64,000 bases of DNA from Mycobacterium sp. SMC-4 (GCF_025263265.1 NZ_CP079869.1:5394001-5458000), one strand, 5' to 3'; positions 25,370-32,768 are shown, counted from the first letter of the stretch. Notes: a model not told the origin generated them from the letters alone. Program-made: numbers and translations.

Positions 25370-26475
25370 CGCGCACCGTCCAGTTGGCGGTCCCGCCGAG
25401 ACATCAGGTACAGAAACAACGGTCCGCCGACAAGAGCGGTCAGGATGCCCACTGGGATCTCCTGCGGACTGGCCACCGTACGCGCCGCCAGGTCGACCCA
25501 CACCATGAATGCCGCACCGAACAGCGCGCTACCGACCAACAGCCGGCGGTGCAGTGCGCCGACCAGAACGCGCACGATGTGTGGGACGACCAGGCCGACG
25601 AAGCCGACGGCTCCGGAGACGGCGACCATCACCGCCGTCAGCGCCGCGGTGGCCACGAACAGCTCCAGTCGCACCCTGACCACCGGCACACCGAGTGTCA
25701 CGGCAGCCTCGTCTCCGGCCAGTAGAGCGTCCATCGCCCGCGCCCGAATGAGGAGCCACGCCAGCACCACCCCCAAGACGAGCGCCGGAAGGGCAAGTGT
25801 CGACCAGCGTGCGCGTTCGAAACTGCCGAGCAGCCAGAACAGCACCTGTTGGGCACCCCGAGGGTCGCCGAGGAAAACGAGGTAGCTGGTCAGTGCCGAC
25901 AGGACATAACCCGCGACCACCCCGGTGAGCACCAACCGCAACGGATCCAGCCCGGCCCGACCCCGGCGAGCGACCAGGTACACCAACGCCATCGACACAG
26001 TGGCGGTGAGAAATGCCGCACCGCTCAGGCCCAACATGCCTAGCCCGAGTGCGCTCCCATAGACGATGACCGCGGCTGCACCGATGGAGGCGCCTGAGGA
26101 CACCCCGAGTACGTACGGATCGGCAATGGGGTTGCGCACCAAGGCTTGTACGGCCACGCCGACCAGGCTCAGCCCCGCGCCCACCAGCGCGGCCAGAATG
26201 ACGCGCGGGAGCCGAAGGTCCCAGATGATCTGTGTGACATGCGGAGCCACCGCTGAGTCCGCCGGACCGAACACTTTGGCTCGGACCACCTCCACCACGG
26301 TGTCTGCTGGAATCCGTACCGAGCCAATCCCGACGGCGATGACCAGCGAGACGAGACCCAGAGTGAGGACAGCAAGCATCAACGCTGCAAACCACGCCGG
26401 CGATAGTGCTCCGGCCGACGGCTGGTGCTGGGGAGATGTCCGGCGGCGGCCAGTGGTGGCCGCCACCCGTATCAC
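25366..26475 (-). CDS. btuC: FecCD/BtuC-type ABC transporter permease
   Basis: Permease of about 369 aa with some ten membrane helices, from WFAALMLAVLTLGLVSLVIA onward. Family marks are RLPRVILAALVGAGLSLVGV, RNPIADPYVLGVSSGASIGA and the cytoplasmic-loop GFVGLVVPHIVR. The frame is open to 26700, but the 5' part is the cobalamin riboswitch and leader. I place the start at GTG 26475, which overlaps the stop of a 29-codon leader ORF (GTGA). ATG 26538 is possible but has no ribosome binding site. Uptake of cobalamin or another corrinoid is inferred from the riboswitch. Confidence 0.87.
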   Translation of the reverse strand: MIRVAATTGRRRTSPQHQPSAGALSPAWFAALMLAVLTLGLVSLVIAVGIGSVRIPADTVVEVVRAKVFGPADSAVAPHVTQIIWDLRLPRVILAALVGAGLSLVGVAVQALVRNPIADPYVLGVSSGASIGAAAVIVYGSALGLGMLGLSGAAFLTATVSMALVYLVARRGRAGLDPLRLVLTGVVAGYVLSALTSYLVFLGDPRGAQQVLFWLLGSFERARWSTLALPALVLGVVLAWLLIRARAMDALLAGDEAAVTLGVPVVRVRLELFVATAALTAVMVAVSGAVGFVGLVVPHIVRVLVGALHRRLLVGSALFGAAFMVWVDLAARTVASPQEIPVGILTALVGGPLFLYLMSRRDRQLDGAR

Positions 26476-26561
26476 GTCAGGGTGACGCGGATCCGGACTG
26501 ACACGACCAGAGCCGCCTCTCGCGGGGCGGGTGTCCATCTGACACGGGCATGAGTATCCAT
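26472..26561 (-). CDS. 29-residue leader ORF coupled to the corrinoid permease
   Basis: ATG 26561 is preceded by GGAGA at a 6-bp distance, the best ribosome binding site between the riboswitch and the permease. The peptide starts MDTHARVRWTPAPREAALVV and ends VRIRVTLT. Its TGA overlaps the GTG proposed as the permease start (GTGA, 26472-26475). Such an arrangement lets the riboswitch control leader translation and, through coupling, the permease. The peptide is basic and has no recognisable domain. Confidence 0.5.
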   Translation of the reverse strand: MDTHARVRWTPAPREAALVVSVRIRVTLT

Positions 26562-26599
26562 CTTCGCTCTCCGTTCCGGGGTTTCCACGCCCCGTATCA

Positions 26600-26800
26600 C
26601 CGGCCCGCGGCGGCGCAGTGTCCTGACTCCCGGATCGCCGCTCGCCCCGACCTTCCAGCCCATGGGCCGTGGTCACGCGTGGGGTCTGCTCCCCGGTCAC
26701 AGTGGCGGGACCGTGCCGGAATCACACCGGCTTCCTCACCCCGTCGCGGCTGTTACCGCGCAAAGGGTACCGCGGGATACCCCGCGCCGCGCGCACGGGG
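26600..26800 (-). promoter_or_regulatory. Cobalamin (AdoCbl) riboswitch
   Basis: On the minus strand the conserved core reads GAGGAAGCCGGTGTGATTCC then GGCACGGTCCCGCCACTGTG (26698-26740), the hallmark of cobalamin riboswitches. The B12 box GAGTCAGGACACTGC lies at 26615-26629, about 70 nt downstream. GGTAACAG precedes the core. The limits given are approximate, because the closing stem was not folded. It heads the operon for the BtuCDF-type importer and FhuF-like protein, so bound cobalamin should reduce their expression. An open frame crosses this region but is clearly not coding. Confidence 0.9.
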
Positions 26801-26825
26801 TCACACGGCCCCGGTGGGCGGCAGA

Positions 26826-27716
26826 CTACCCGTGGACCAAAGACACCGGTTCGAAGGTGCGCACCGGGCCGGCCACAGTCGCGCTGCATTGTGACAAGAG
26901 CGGCTCAGACATCTTGTTGCGCAGCGTGATTTGCACGGAACCGACGTCGTACTGCAGGACCACGCGCGTCAGCTCCTGCTCCGACTCGACGTCGAGCGGC
27001 GCGAACGCGTGGATGCGGTCGTCGCCGAGCTCCAGACGCGCGAAGTGCTGCGCGGCCTGGACGGCGTGCGGAAGCGAGGTGCGGCCCCGCAGGAACCGGG
27101 TGTCCAGCCGTCCATCGAGATAGCGGGTGACCAGACCCGCCGCATCCGTCGAGTCCACCCGGCCGTAACACAAACCCTCCGGCAAGATCAGCATGGTGGC
27201 GGCGAACCTGTCGCCCCCTAAATGTGAACATTCCCAGGTGTTTTCGGGATACGCCGCGGCGATCGCGGACACTGCGGCGCGACCGCGCACCGCGCAGCAT
27301 TGATCGTGCTTGCCGTGCGCACAGACAGCCACCAGCGGACCGCTGACCGGCTCACCGCCGGAGCCGTCCAGAGGCACCTCGAGGTACTCACGGGGATCAC
27401 CGACCTCACCGTGCCACAGCGACTCGACGCCTGGGTCGGCGTGCGCGACATACCAACGCCAGCGCGGCGTTGCCGAGCGACGGCCGTGCCGGCGGATGGC
27501 CGCAATGCGCAGCTTGGCGGCCTCTGCGCGGCGCACGACGGCACGACCCAGCTGCGGGTCGATGACACTGGGCGACTGCAGAAATGCCGACGGCCCCCAG
27601 CCGCCCTCAAGCTCGAGCAGCAGCCACGTGTGACCTGCCGAGGCGGTGCCATACATCGGATCGCCGCGCGCCAGGGACTGGTCGCTGCACGGCGTCGGCT
27701 TCACCACATCGGTCAC
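26826..27716 (-). CDS. Sucrase-ferredoxin-like (Suc_Fer) protein
   Basis: Protein of 296 aa of the sucrase/ferredoxin-like family, a thioredoxin-fold group with [2Fe-2S] ligands. The family block VCAHGKHDQCCAVRGR followed by WECSHLGGDRFAATMLILP is intact, with Cys and His residues suited to a cluster. N-terminal features are CSDQSLARGDPMYGTA and WLLLELEGGWG. Its ATG overlaps the JmjC oxygenase stop (ATGA). In that operon it could supply electrons to, or repair, the non-haem iron oxygenase, or act on the repeat peptide; both are inference. The gene ends 26 bp before the riboswitch region begins. Confidence 0.83.
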   Translation of the reverse strand: MTDVVKPTPCSDQSLARGDPMYGTASAGHTWLLLELEGGWGPSAFLQSPSVIDPQLGRAVVRRAEAAKLRIAAIRRHGRRSATPRWRWYVAHADPGVESLWHGEVGDPREYLEVPLDGSGGEPVSGPLVAVCAHGKHDQCCAVRGRAAVSAIAAAYPENTWECSHLGGDRFAATMLILPEGLCYGRVDSTDAAGLVTRYLDGRLDTRFLRGRTSLPHAVQAAQHFARLELGDDRIHAFAPLDVESEQELTRVVLQYDVGSVQITLRNKMSEPLLSQCSATVAGPVRTFEPVSLVHG

Positions 27717-28927
27717 GGGTGATCCACCGGCACGACGACCGCCTCACGCAGCAGGCGGCTCAGCACCACCGCGCCGTCGGCGGCATCCAGTCCGGGCAGC
27801 GAGTCGGCGCGCATCACGGAGCCGCGGTGCAGCGCAGCCAACGCGTCGGCGCACACGTCGGGGAAATCGATGGTGCGGTCCGGCAGGCACAGCCGCACCC
27901 GGCCGTGATGTCGGCCAATAGTGGCAACCAGGCCGCCACGCCAGCGCACCGCAACGGTGGCGGAATGTTCGGCCGCGTCGAAGACGGCCAGCGGCCGCAC
28001 CGCCACCGGACGGGTCCGCTCCGCGTACTGCTGTGTCAGTCGCGTGGCCACTCCCTCGCTCAGCTCGGTGGTGCTGTCCCGCAGCGTCGCTGTCAGTTCA
28101 GCCAGGATTTTTGTTGCTGTGGCGACCATTTCGTCACGGTTGGTCGCATCGAGGGCCATCGGCAGGGAGCTGCGGAACTCTTCGTGGTCTGCCAGTTGGT
28201 CGACGAGCGCGCGCACCACATCCAGCCGGGTGGTCGCCGACACCCCGACGGTCAGGTGAATCGACACGGTGTCCTGGGCCCGCGCCGAGTGGATCCAGCC
28301 GCGCGGGAGGTACAGCGCATCGCCGGGAGCGAGCACGGTGTCGATGACCGGCTCGTCGTCGGCGACGCGGCGGGCGATCGCGCCTCGATGCTCGGTCCAC
28401 GGCTGGGACGGCAACGGATCGGCGTGCACCGGTGCATGAACGGTCCAGTGCTTGTGCCCGGTGGTCTGCAGGACGAACACGTCGTGCACGTCGTAGTGCG
28501 CCTCGAAGCCGCGGCTGGACGGCGGTGTGATGTAGGCATTGGCCTGCACCGGATGGCCGAGGTCGTCGACCATCGCGCGGACGAAGTCGATCACCGGCGG
28601 CCACAGTCGATGTAGGCCCTGCAGCACGATCGACGCGCCTGCCGCGAACTGCTGCAGGACTCCGGCCGGGTCTACCTGGTCGGTGACCTCGGCACCGAAA
28701 CCCGCGGGGCCGAGATAGCAGTCCCGCGCCAGCACGCTGCCATCCTTGGCCAGCCGGATGAACGGCGCGCGAACCCCTCGCTCGGCGAGCAACTCGTCGA
28801 CGGCCGCACTGGACAGCAGATCGGTGAAGTTCCGCGGCAATTCCCGGGCAGGACTGAGCAACGGATACCGCCCCCAGTGATTCCGGGAGAACTCCTGGGG
28901 GTCGGTACCGATGCAGCGACTCAGCAT
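27713..28927 (-). CDS. JmjC/cupin-8 oxygenase (ROX/FIH-like)
   Basis: Fe(II)/2-oxoglutarate oxygenase of 404 aa, about the size of bacterial ribosomal oxygenases of the RoxA/YcfD type. An N-terminal segment HWGRYPLL is typical of that group. The iron site appears as HYDVHDVFVLQTTGHKHW (HxD) with the distal His in LYLPRGWIHSA. A winged C-terminal domain follows (residues about 270-404). Relatives hydroxylate amino-acid side chains in ribosomal or other proteins. It starts 9 bp after the stop of the 60-residue repeat peptide and overlaps the Suc_Fer gene, so the peptide is an obvious candidate substrate. That is inference; ribosomal protein hydroxylation remains the alternative. Confidence 0.85.
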   Translation of the reverse strand: MLSRCIGTDPQEFSRNHWGRYPLLSPARELPRNFTDLLSSAAVDELLAERGVRAPFIRLAKDGSVLARDCYLGPAGFGAEVTDQVDPAGVLQQFAAGASIVLQGLHRLWPPVIDFVRAMVDDLGHPVQANAYITPPSSRGFEAHYDVHDVFVLQTTGHKHWTVHAPVHADPLPSQPWTEHRGAIARRVADDEPVIDTVLAPGDALYLPRGWIHSARAQDTVSIHLTVGVSATTRLDVVRALVDQLADHEEFRSSLPMALDATNRDEMVATATKILAELTATLRDSTTELSEGVATRLTQQYAERTRPVAVRPLAVFDAAEHSATVAVRWRGGLVATIGRHHGRVRLCLPDRTIDFPDVCADALAALHRGSVMRADSLPGLDAADGAVVLSRLLREAVVVPVDHP

Positions 28928-28936
28928 GAAGTCCGG

Positions 28937-29119
28937 TTACGCGGTGCCGTCGGCCCCGCCGTCGTGACCCTCCGGGTTCGAGCCGCCGTCCGCGGTGCCC
29001 TCACCGCCTGCGGTGCCGTCCGCCCCGCCGTCGTGGCCCTCCGGGTTCGAGCCGCCGTCCGCGGTCCCCTCACCGCCGTCTCCCGGTGTGGTGGTGATGT
29101 CGTCGTCGTTGATCGCCAT
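28937..29119 (-). CDS. 60-residue Gly/Asp-rich repeat peptide, candidate modified-peptide precursor
   Basis: Small acidic peptide without Cys. A 14-residue head (MAINDDDITTTPGD) is followed by two identical 23-residue repeats (residues 15-37 and 38-60), each starting GGEGTADGG, containing SNPEGHDGG and ending ADGTA. A strong AAGGAGA ribosome binding site precedes ATG 29119. The repeats differ at only four DNA positions, all silent, which argues for selection on the peptide. It is the first gene of a three-gene operon with a JmjC oxygenase (9 bp away) and a Suc_Fer protein. Asn, Asp and His, the usual targets of FIH/JmjC oxygenases, recur in each repeat. A precursor role is inference. Confidence 0.75.
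   Translation of the reverse strand: MAINDDDITTTPGDGGEGTADGGSNPEGHDGGADGTAGGEGTADGGSNPEGHDGGADGTA
28940..29077 (-). repeat. Two 69-bp tandem repeats within the peptide gene
   Basis: Units at 28940-29008 and 29009-29077 are 65/69 identical. The four differences fall at third codon positions (Ala GCG/GCA, Ala GCC/GCG, Gly GGT/GGC, Gly GGC/GGG), so the 23 encoded residues are the same in both copies. Confidence 0.95.
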
Positions 29120-29242
29120 GGGAAATCTCCTTCGTCGGGCCGCGCCTGGTCAAGCCGGTCGCTCGGGCGCGGTGTGGCGAGAGTTTCCCGGCCGGTGCGT
29201 GGGTAAACCGCGCACCCGGCGCGCTCGTCGATAATCGGCAGG

Positions 29243-30058
29243 GTGACCGTAGCTTTGTGGATCGTCGTCGCGTTGCAGACGGCCGCGCTGACCACGCTGG
29301 GCGTCGTGCTGATCGTGTCGCGGCGGCAGCTGGCCGGGGCTCGCCGAGCCCTGGCCCGCCGCACCCGGGTCGATGACAGGCCGCACCGACCACGCAGGCC
29401 GGTCGGAGTGGGTCCGCTGGCCGTCCGGGCGGTTGCCAACACCGTCCAGACTGCCGACGCCATCATCCGCAAGGGGATCGGTGGGCAGGTGCGCAGCTCG
29501 ATCGAGGATCTGGCCGGCTGGGCGCGCGTCGAGCGTCCCGATCTGGCGAAGATCACCGCATCGGGGTCGGTGGTGCTGGTGTTCTCCGACATCGAGGGCT
29601 CCACCGAGCGCAATGAGGCGATGGGCGACCGTGCCTGGGTCCGGCTTCTCGAGAGGCACAACGCTCTGGTCGAGGGCCGGGTCCGGGCGCACCGCGGCTA
29701 TGTCGTCAAGAATCAGGGCGACGGCTTCATGATCGCGTTCGCCGAGCCCGCCGACGCGCTGCGGTGCTGCGTCGAGATCCAGCACGCGCTGTCGGGTGAC
29801 AGCGAGCGCTGGGATGGCATCCGGGTGCGGATAGGGGCACACGTCGGCACCTCGGTGCGGCGCGGGGAGGATCTGTTCGGTATCGACGTGGCGATGGCCG
29901 CGCGCATCGCCGACCTTGCCGACGGCGGCCAAATCATGGTCAGCGAAGCGTTGCGGGCCTGTCTCGACGGTGCCGACGACCTGAGATTCGGGGAGCCTCA
30001 AAAGGTCGAATTCAAAGGCATCCGCGATGCGCAGACCGTCTATCCGGTGCAGCGATGA
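29243..30058 (+). CDS. Membrane-anchored class III adenylate/guanylate cyclase
   Basis: Protein of 271 aa with one N-terminal membrane helix (LWIVVALQTAALTTLGVVLIV), a basic linker and a C-terminal cyclase domain (about 105-271). Metal-binding Asp residues are in VFSDIEGST and NQGDGFMIAF, and a substrate-selecting Lys may be the one in VVKNQGDG. In the motif DLFGIDVAMAARIADLA the transition-state Arg is present, but the usual Asn (VNLAAR) is Ala, so activity may be reduced. GTG start 29243. It overlaps the flavin reductase by ATGA. It is divergent from the repeat-peptide operon, with 123 bp between them. Confidence 0.85.
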   Translation: MTVALWIVVALQTAALTTLGVVLIVSRRQLAGARRALARRTRVDDRPHRPRRPVGVGPLAVRAVANTVQTADAIIRKGIGGQVRSSIEDLAGWARVERPDLAKITASGSVVLVFSDIEGSTERNEAMGDRAWVRLLERHNALVEGRVRAHRGYVVKNQGDGFMIAFAEPADALRCCVEIQHALSGDSERWDGIRVRIGAHVGTSVRRGEDLFGIDVAMAARIADLADGGQIMVSEALRACLDGADDLRFGEPQKVEFKGIRDAQTVYPVQR

Positions 30059-30597
30059 CCCGTGGTGTCGTTACGCGCGACCAGGGGAATACTGGCGGGG
30101 TGGCCGCCTCTGGTACCGACCCCTTCGAAGCTTTGGTCTCACTGCTGGATTATCCGATGTTCGTGGTCACCACGCGGGCGGGTGACGATCGGGCGGGCTG
30201 CCTGGTGGGATTCGGCAGCCAAACCAGCATCAACCCGTCGCGTTTTCTCATCGGGTTGTCCAAGAAGAACCAGACCTTCCGGATCGCGCAGGACGCGACA
30301 CACCTCGCGGTGCATGTGTTCTCCCGCGAACATCTCGATGTGGCCCGGCTCTTCGGCAGCGAAACCGGCGACGAGACAGACAAGTTCGCCCGCACGGCCT
30401 GGCATGACGGGCCTGCCGGAGTCCCAGTTCTCGACGCCGCGGGAGCCTGGTTCGTCGGCGAGATCCGGGACCGCTTCGACGTCGGCGACCACGTCGCCCA
30501 CGTCCTGGAACCGGTGGCAGGCCAGGCGCCCGGTGACTTCACCGACTGGGTCACCTTCGCCGACGTTCGGGACCTGAACCCCGGACACGAGGCATGA
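30055..30597 (+). CDS. Flavin reductase family (FMN split-barrel) protein
   Basis: Protein of 180 aa with the flavin-reductase-like fold: PMFVVTTRAGDDRAGCLVGFGSQTSINPSRFLIGLSKKN reads as the expected beta strands with the FMN-contacting SQTSINP, then HLAVHVFSREHLDVARLFG. It may reduce free flavin with NAD(P)H for a partner monooxygenase, or use F420, which is common in actinobacteria. It overlaps both neighbours (ATGA at each end), so cyclase, flavin reductase and RibD-like reductase are one translation-coupled unit. No monooxygenase is in that operon. Confidence 0.83.
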   Translation: MTRGVVTRDQGNTGGVAASGTDPFEALVSLLDYPMFVVTTRAGDDRAGCLVGFGSQTSINPSRFLIGLSKKNQTFRIAQDATHLAVHVFSREHLDVARLFGSETGDETDKFARTAWHDGPAGVPVLDAAGAWFVGEIRDRFDVGDHVAHVLEPVAGQAPGDFTDWVTFADVRDLNPGHEA

Positions 30598-31295
30598 GCG
30601 TGCCGCGTCTGGGCAGCGTCGCCGATCTGACCGAGTTGATCGGTTTCTATTCGACGCCTCCGTCGGGAGTGCGTGCCAACATGATCTTTTCGGCCGACGG
30701 TGCCGCCGCGTTCGCCGGGCGCGCCGGACCACTCTCCGATCCGCTCGACCAGTCGCTGTTACGCGCGCTGCGGGGTTTCGCCGACGTCATTCTGGTCGGC
30801 GCCGGCACCGCGCGCGCCGAGCGGTACGGACCGGTGCGCCTACATGCGGTCGCGGGTCCCGTACCGCCGCTGGCTGTCGTCAGCAGGACAGGTGAGCTTC
30901 CGGAGTCGATGTTCGCCGATCCGACGCAGCGCCACATCCTCGTCACCACCGAGCGATCCGCGCAGGAGCACAACCTCGCCCCGGACGACCGCCGCGACGT
31001 CCTGATCGCCGGTACCGACACCGTCGACGTCACCAGCCTCATCACCCAGTTCGGTCAGCGTGGTCTGAACCGCATCCTGTGTGAGGGCGGTCCGACCCTG
31101 CTGGACGTGTTGACCGGTGCCGATCTCGTCGATGAATTGTGCGTGACTGTGTCGCCGACGCTGGCCGGGGTTCAGGACGTCGGGACCGGTAGCGCCGCGC
31201 TGCAGGCTCCGCGAACGATGGCGCTGGACCACGTGTTGACCCATGCCGACTACCTCTACCTCAAATACTCGCGCCGGTCACCGGTTGTGCGGTGA
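30594..31295 (+). CDS. RibD C-terminal/dihydrofolate reductase-fold reductase
   Basis: Protein of 233 aa with the RibD-reductase fold (VRANMIFSADGAAAF, FADVILVGAGTARAERYGP, ILCEGGPTLLDVLTGADLVDELCVTVSP). It lacks the deaminase domain of RibD, so it resembles the stand-alone mycobacterial RibD-like reductase (Rv2671 type), which can act on folate or pterin substrates. NADPH binding is expected at GAGT and EGGPT. It is coupled to the flavin reductase by an ATGA overlap. Its TGA is the first three bases of a 48-bp repeat (31293-31340). It could work in riboflavin, folate or F420-linked metabolism; the sequence does not decide. Confidence 0.83.
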   Translation: MSVPRLGSVADLTELIGFYSTPPSGVRANMIFSADGAAAFAGRAGPLSDPLDQSLLRALRGFADVILVGAGTARAERYGPVRLHAVAGPVPPLAVVSRTGELPESMFADPTQRHILVTTERSAQEHNLAPDDRRDVLIAGTDTVDVTSLITQFGQRGLNRILCEGGPTLLDVLTGADLVDELCVTVSPTLAGVQDVGTGSAALQAPRTMALDHVLTHADYLYLKYSRRSPVVR

Positions 31296-31340
31296 CGGCG
31301 GCATTTCACCGAAAATCGCGCCCCCGAAGCACATTCGGCG
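31293..31340. repeat. Copy A of a 48-bp intergenic repeat
   Basis: This segment between the convergent RibD-like and LLM genes matches 32721-32768 at 40 of 48 positions and ends in the same GAAGCACATTCGGCG. The left hairpin arm seen in copy B is degenerate here, because it lies inside the reductase gene. Confidence 0.7.
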
Positions 31341-31344
31341 TGAG

Positions 31345-32226
31345 TCAGTTCTGCCGTGGCAGCATCTCGCGGACGAACTCGTCGAGGAAGGTGTCGGAAT
31401 CGGCCCCGGTCGCCGGCCTGATCACGAACTTCGTCAACCCGGCCTCCAGGTACGCATCGATCTGCCGGTGCAGCTGCGCCCAGTCGGTCGCGACGAGCTC
31501 GGACGGGTCGATGTCGGGGCGCCGCCGGCGGATCGTCTGCAGGACCTGGGCGGGCAATGCACCGTCCCCGACAGCCAGATTGATGCCGTAATGGTCATCC
31601 GGGACGGTGCGTTGCGCCGCCCGTGCTGAAGCGCGGATGGCGTCGACGGCTGATCCGGCCTCGCGGGGTGTGAGGAAGCTGCCGAGCCACCCGTCGGCGA
31701 ATTGTCCGATGCGGCGGTATCCCGCTGACGATGAGCCCCCGAGCCAGATTTCCAGTGGCTTGGTGGTTTTGGGCAAGATCTCGACATCGCGCACCGAGTA
31801 GAACTCGCCGGTGAAGCTGACACCCCCGTCGGACAGGACCGTCCGCAACAATCGCAGCGACTCGTCGAACACCGCGGCGCGCCGACCGTCGGGCACCGGA
31901 AACAGGTCGCGCTCCGCGGGCACGGCAGGCCGAAGGCCGAAGACCGGCAGCACCCGTCGCGGTGCCAGTGCGGCCAGCGACGCCAGCTGTTTGGCGACCA
32001 GGACCGGGTGCCGGCCGGGTAGCACTGCCACCGATGTCCCGACCTTCAACTGCGTGGTGCGCGCCAGCGCGAACGTCATCCCGACGAACGGATCCACCGC
32101 TGGGGAATACACCAGTTCCGAGAACCAGAGCGAGTCGATCCCGGCGGCCTCGATGCGGTCCACCGTGCCCGCCAACTCACTGGGCGGAGCCCCCAGATCC
32201 AGGCTGACTCCGAAGCGAACCTTCAT
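31345..32226 (-). CDS. LLM-class (F420-dependent type) oxidoreductase
   Basis: Luciferase-like TIM-barrel oxidoreductase, 293 aa. Seen: VRFGVSLDLGAPP at the start, GIDSLWFSELVYSPAVDPFVGM, RTTQLKVGTSVAVLPGRHPVLVAKQLA and the flavin/F420-site strand PLEIWLGGSSSAGYRRIGQFADGWLG. In mycobacteria such proteins mostly use F420, although FMN use cannot be excluded. It is transcribed away from the DCC-family gene 10 bp upstream, so the pair forms an operon. Its 3' end is 4 bp from repeat copy A. The substrate is unknown. Confidence 0.87.
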   Translation of the reverse strand: MKVRFGVSLDLGAPPSELAGTVDRIEAAGIDSLWFSELVYSPAVDPFVGMTFALARTTQLKVGTSVAVLPGRHPVLVAKQLASLAALAPRRVLPVFGLRPAVPAERDLFPVPDGRRAAVFDESLRLLRTVLSDGGVSFTGEFYSVRDVEILPKTTKPLEIWLGGSSSAGYRRIGQFADGWLGSFLTPREAGSAVDAIRASARAAQRTVPDDHYGINLAVGDGALPAQVLQTIRRRRPDIDPSELVATDWAQLHRQIDAYLEAGLTKFVIRPATGADSDTFLDEFVREMLPRQN

Positions 32227-32236
32227 CGTCGAGTCG

Positions 32237-32674
32237 CTATCCGTAGGCCGCGTCGAGGAATCGACTGCGCACCTCGGGCGACGGGATCGGACACGTCTCG
32301 TACTGTCCGCCGATGCGGTACCGGATCGACGCGAACCTGCGGTACAGCCAGTCGCGGAGCACTGCGGGGATCACCCGTGTCACCGACAGGAGCCGCCAGT
32401 AACCGCCGAGATAGTTGGCCACCTGCAGCAGCGCCGCCGACTGGATGTCGACCTGCTCGTCGGTCCGTCCCGCGTTGCGGACATAGACAACGGAGTCCAC
32501 CTCCCGCAACTGCGGGTGACGGGCGATGACGTCGCGGGCGAAGTCACTGTCGAGGGCGGCGAAGCGCAGCGTTTCGCGACGGTCGAACCGCAGGATGGCG
32601 CGCACCGCGCCGTTGCACACGCCGCAGACGCCGTCGTACAGCAGCACGGGATCGGCCGACGATGGTTGGCTCAT
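32237..32674 (-). CDS. DCC-family thiol-disulfide oxidoreductase (DUF393)
   Basis: Small protein of 145 aa. The DCC signature LLYDGVCGVCNGAVRAILRFD near residue 10 contains the CxxC pair. FAALDSDFA and a C-terminal YRRFASIRYRIGGQYETC segment follow as in the family. Predicted thiol-disulfide chemistry; no partner is known. The short spacing to the LLM gene (10 bp) suggests joint transcription. A hairpin-forming repeat lies just upstream at 32708-32768. Confidence 0.87.
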   Translation of the reverse strand: MSQPSSADPVLLYDGVCGVCNGAVRAILRFDRRETLRFAALDSDFARDVIARHPQLREVDSVVYVRNAGRTDEQVDIQSAALLQVANYLGGYWRLLSVTRVIPAVLRDWLYRRFASIRYRIGGQYETCPIPSPEVRSRFLDAAYG

Positions 32675-32707
32675 ACGGCCAGACTACGCGCCCGAGCTCG
32701 GCCGCCG

Positions 32708-32768
32708 CCGAATGTGCTTCTGACGGCGGTGATTCACCAAAAAACCTGCCCCAGAAGCACATTCGGCG
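32708..32768. repeat. Copy B of the 48-bp repeat, with perfect 15-bp hairpin
   Basis: CCGAATGTGCTTCTG (32708-32722) and CAGAAGCACATTCGG (32752-32766) are perfect inverted arms around a 29-bp loop. The 32721-32768 part is the second copy of the repeat at 31293-31340. It lies between the TetR stop and the DCC start on the minus strand. It may be a small palindromic mobile repeat or a transcription-attenuating hairpin. Confidence 0.75.

Noticed and set aside
26600..26800. N-terminal extension of the FecCD-type permease (open frame to 26700)
   Set aside because: The region carries the cobalamin riboswitch core and B12 box, and codes for nothing resembling a permease before the first helix.
28921..29661. 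246-codon minus-strand frame covering the repeat-peptide gene
   Set aside because: The 60-residue frame has the ribosome binding site, the silent-only repeat differences and the operon fit; the longer frame runs into the divergent cyclase gene.
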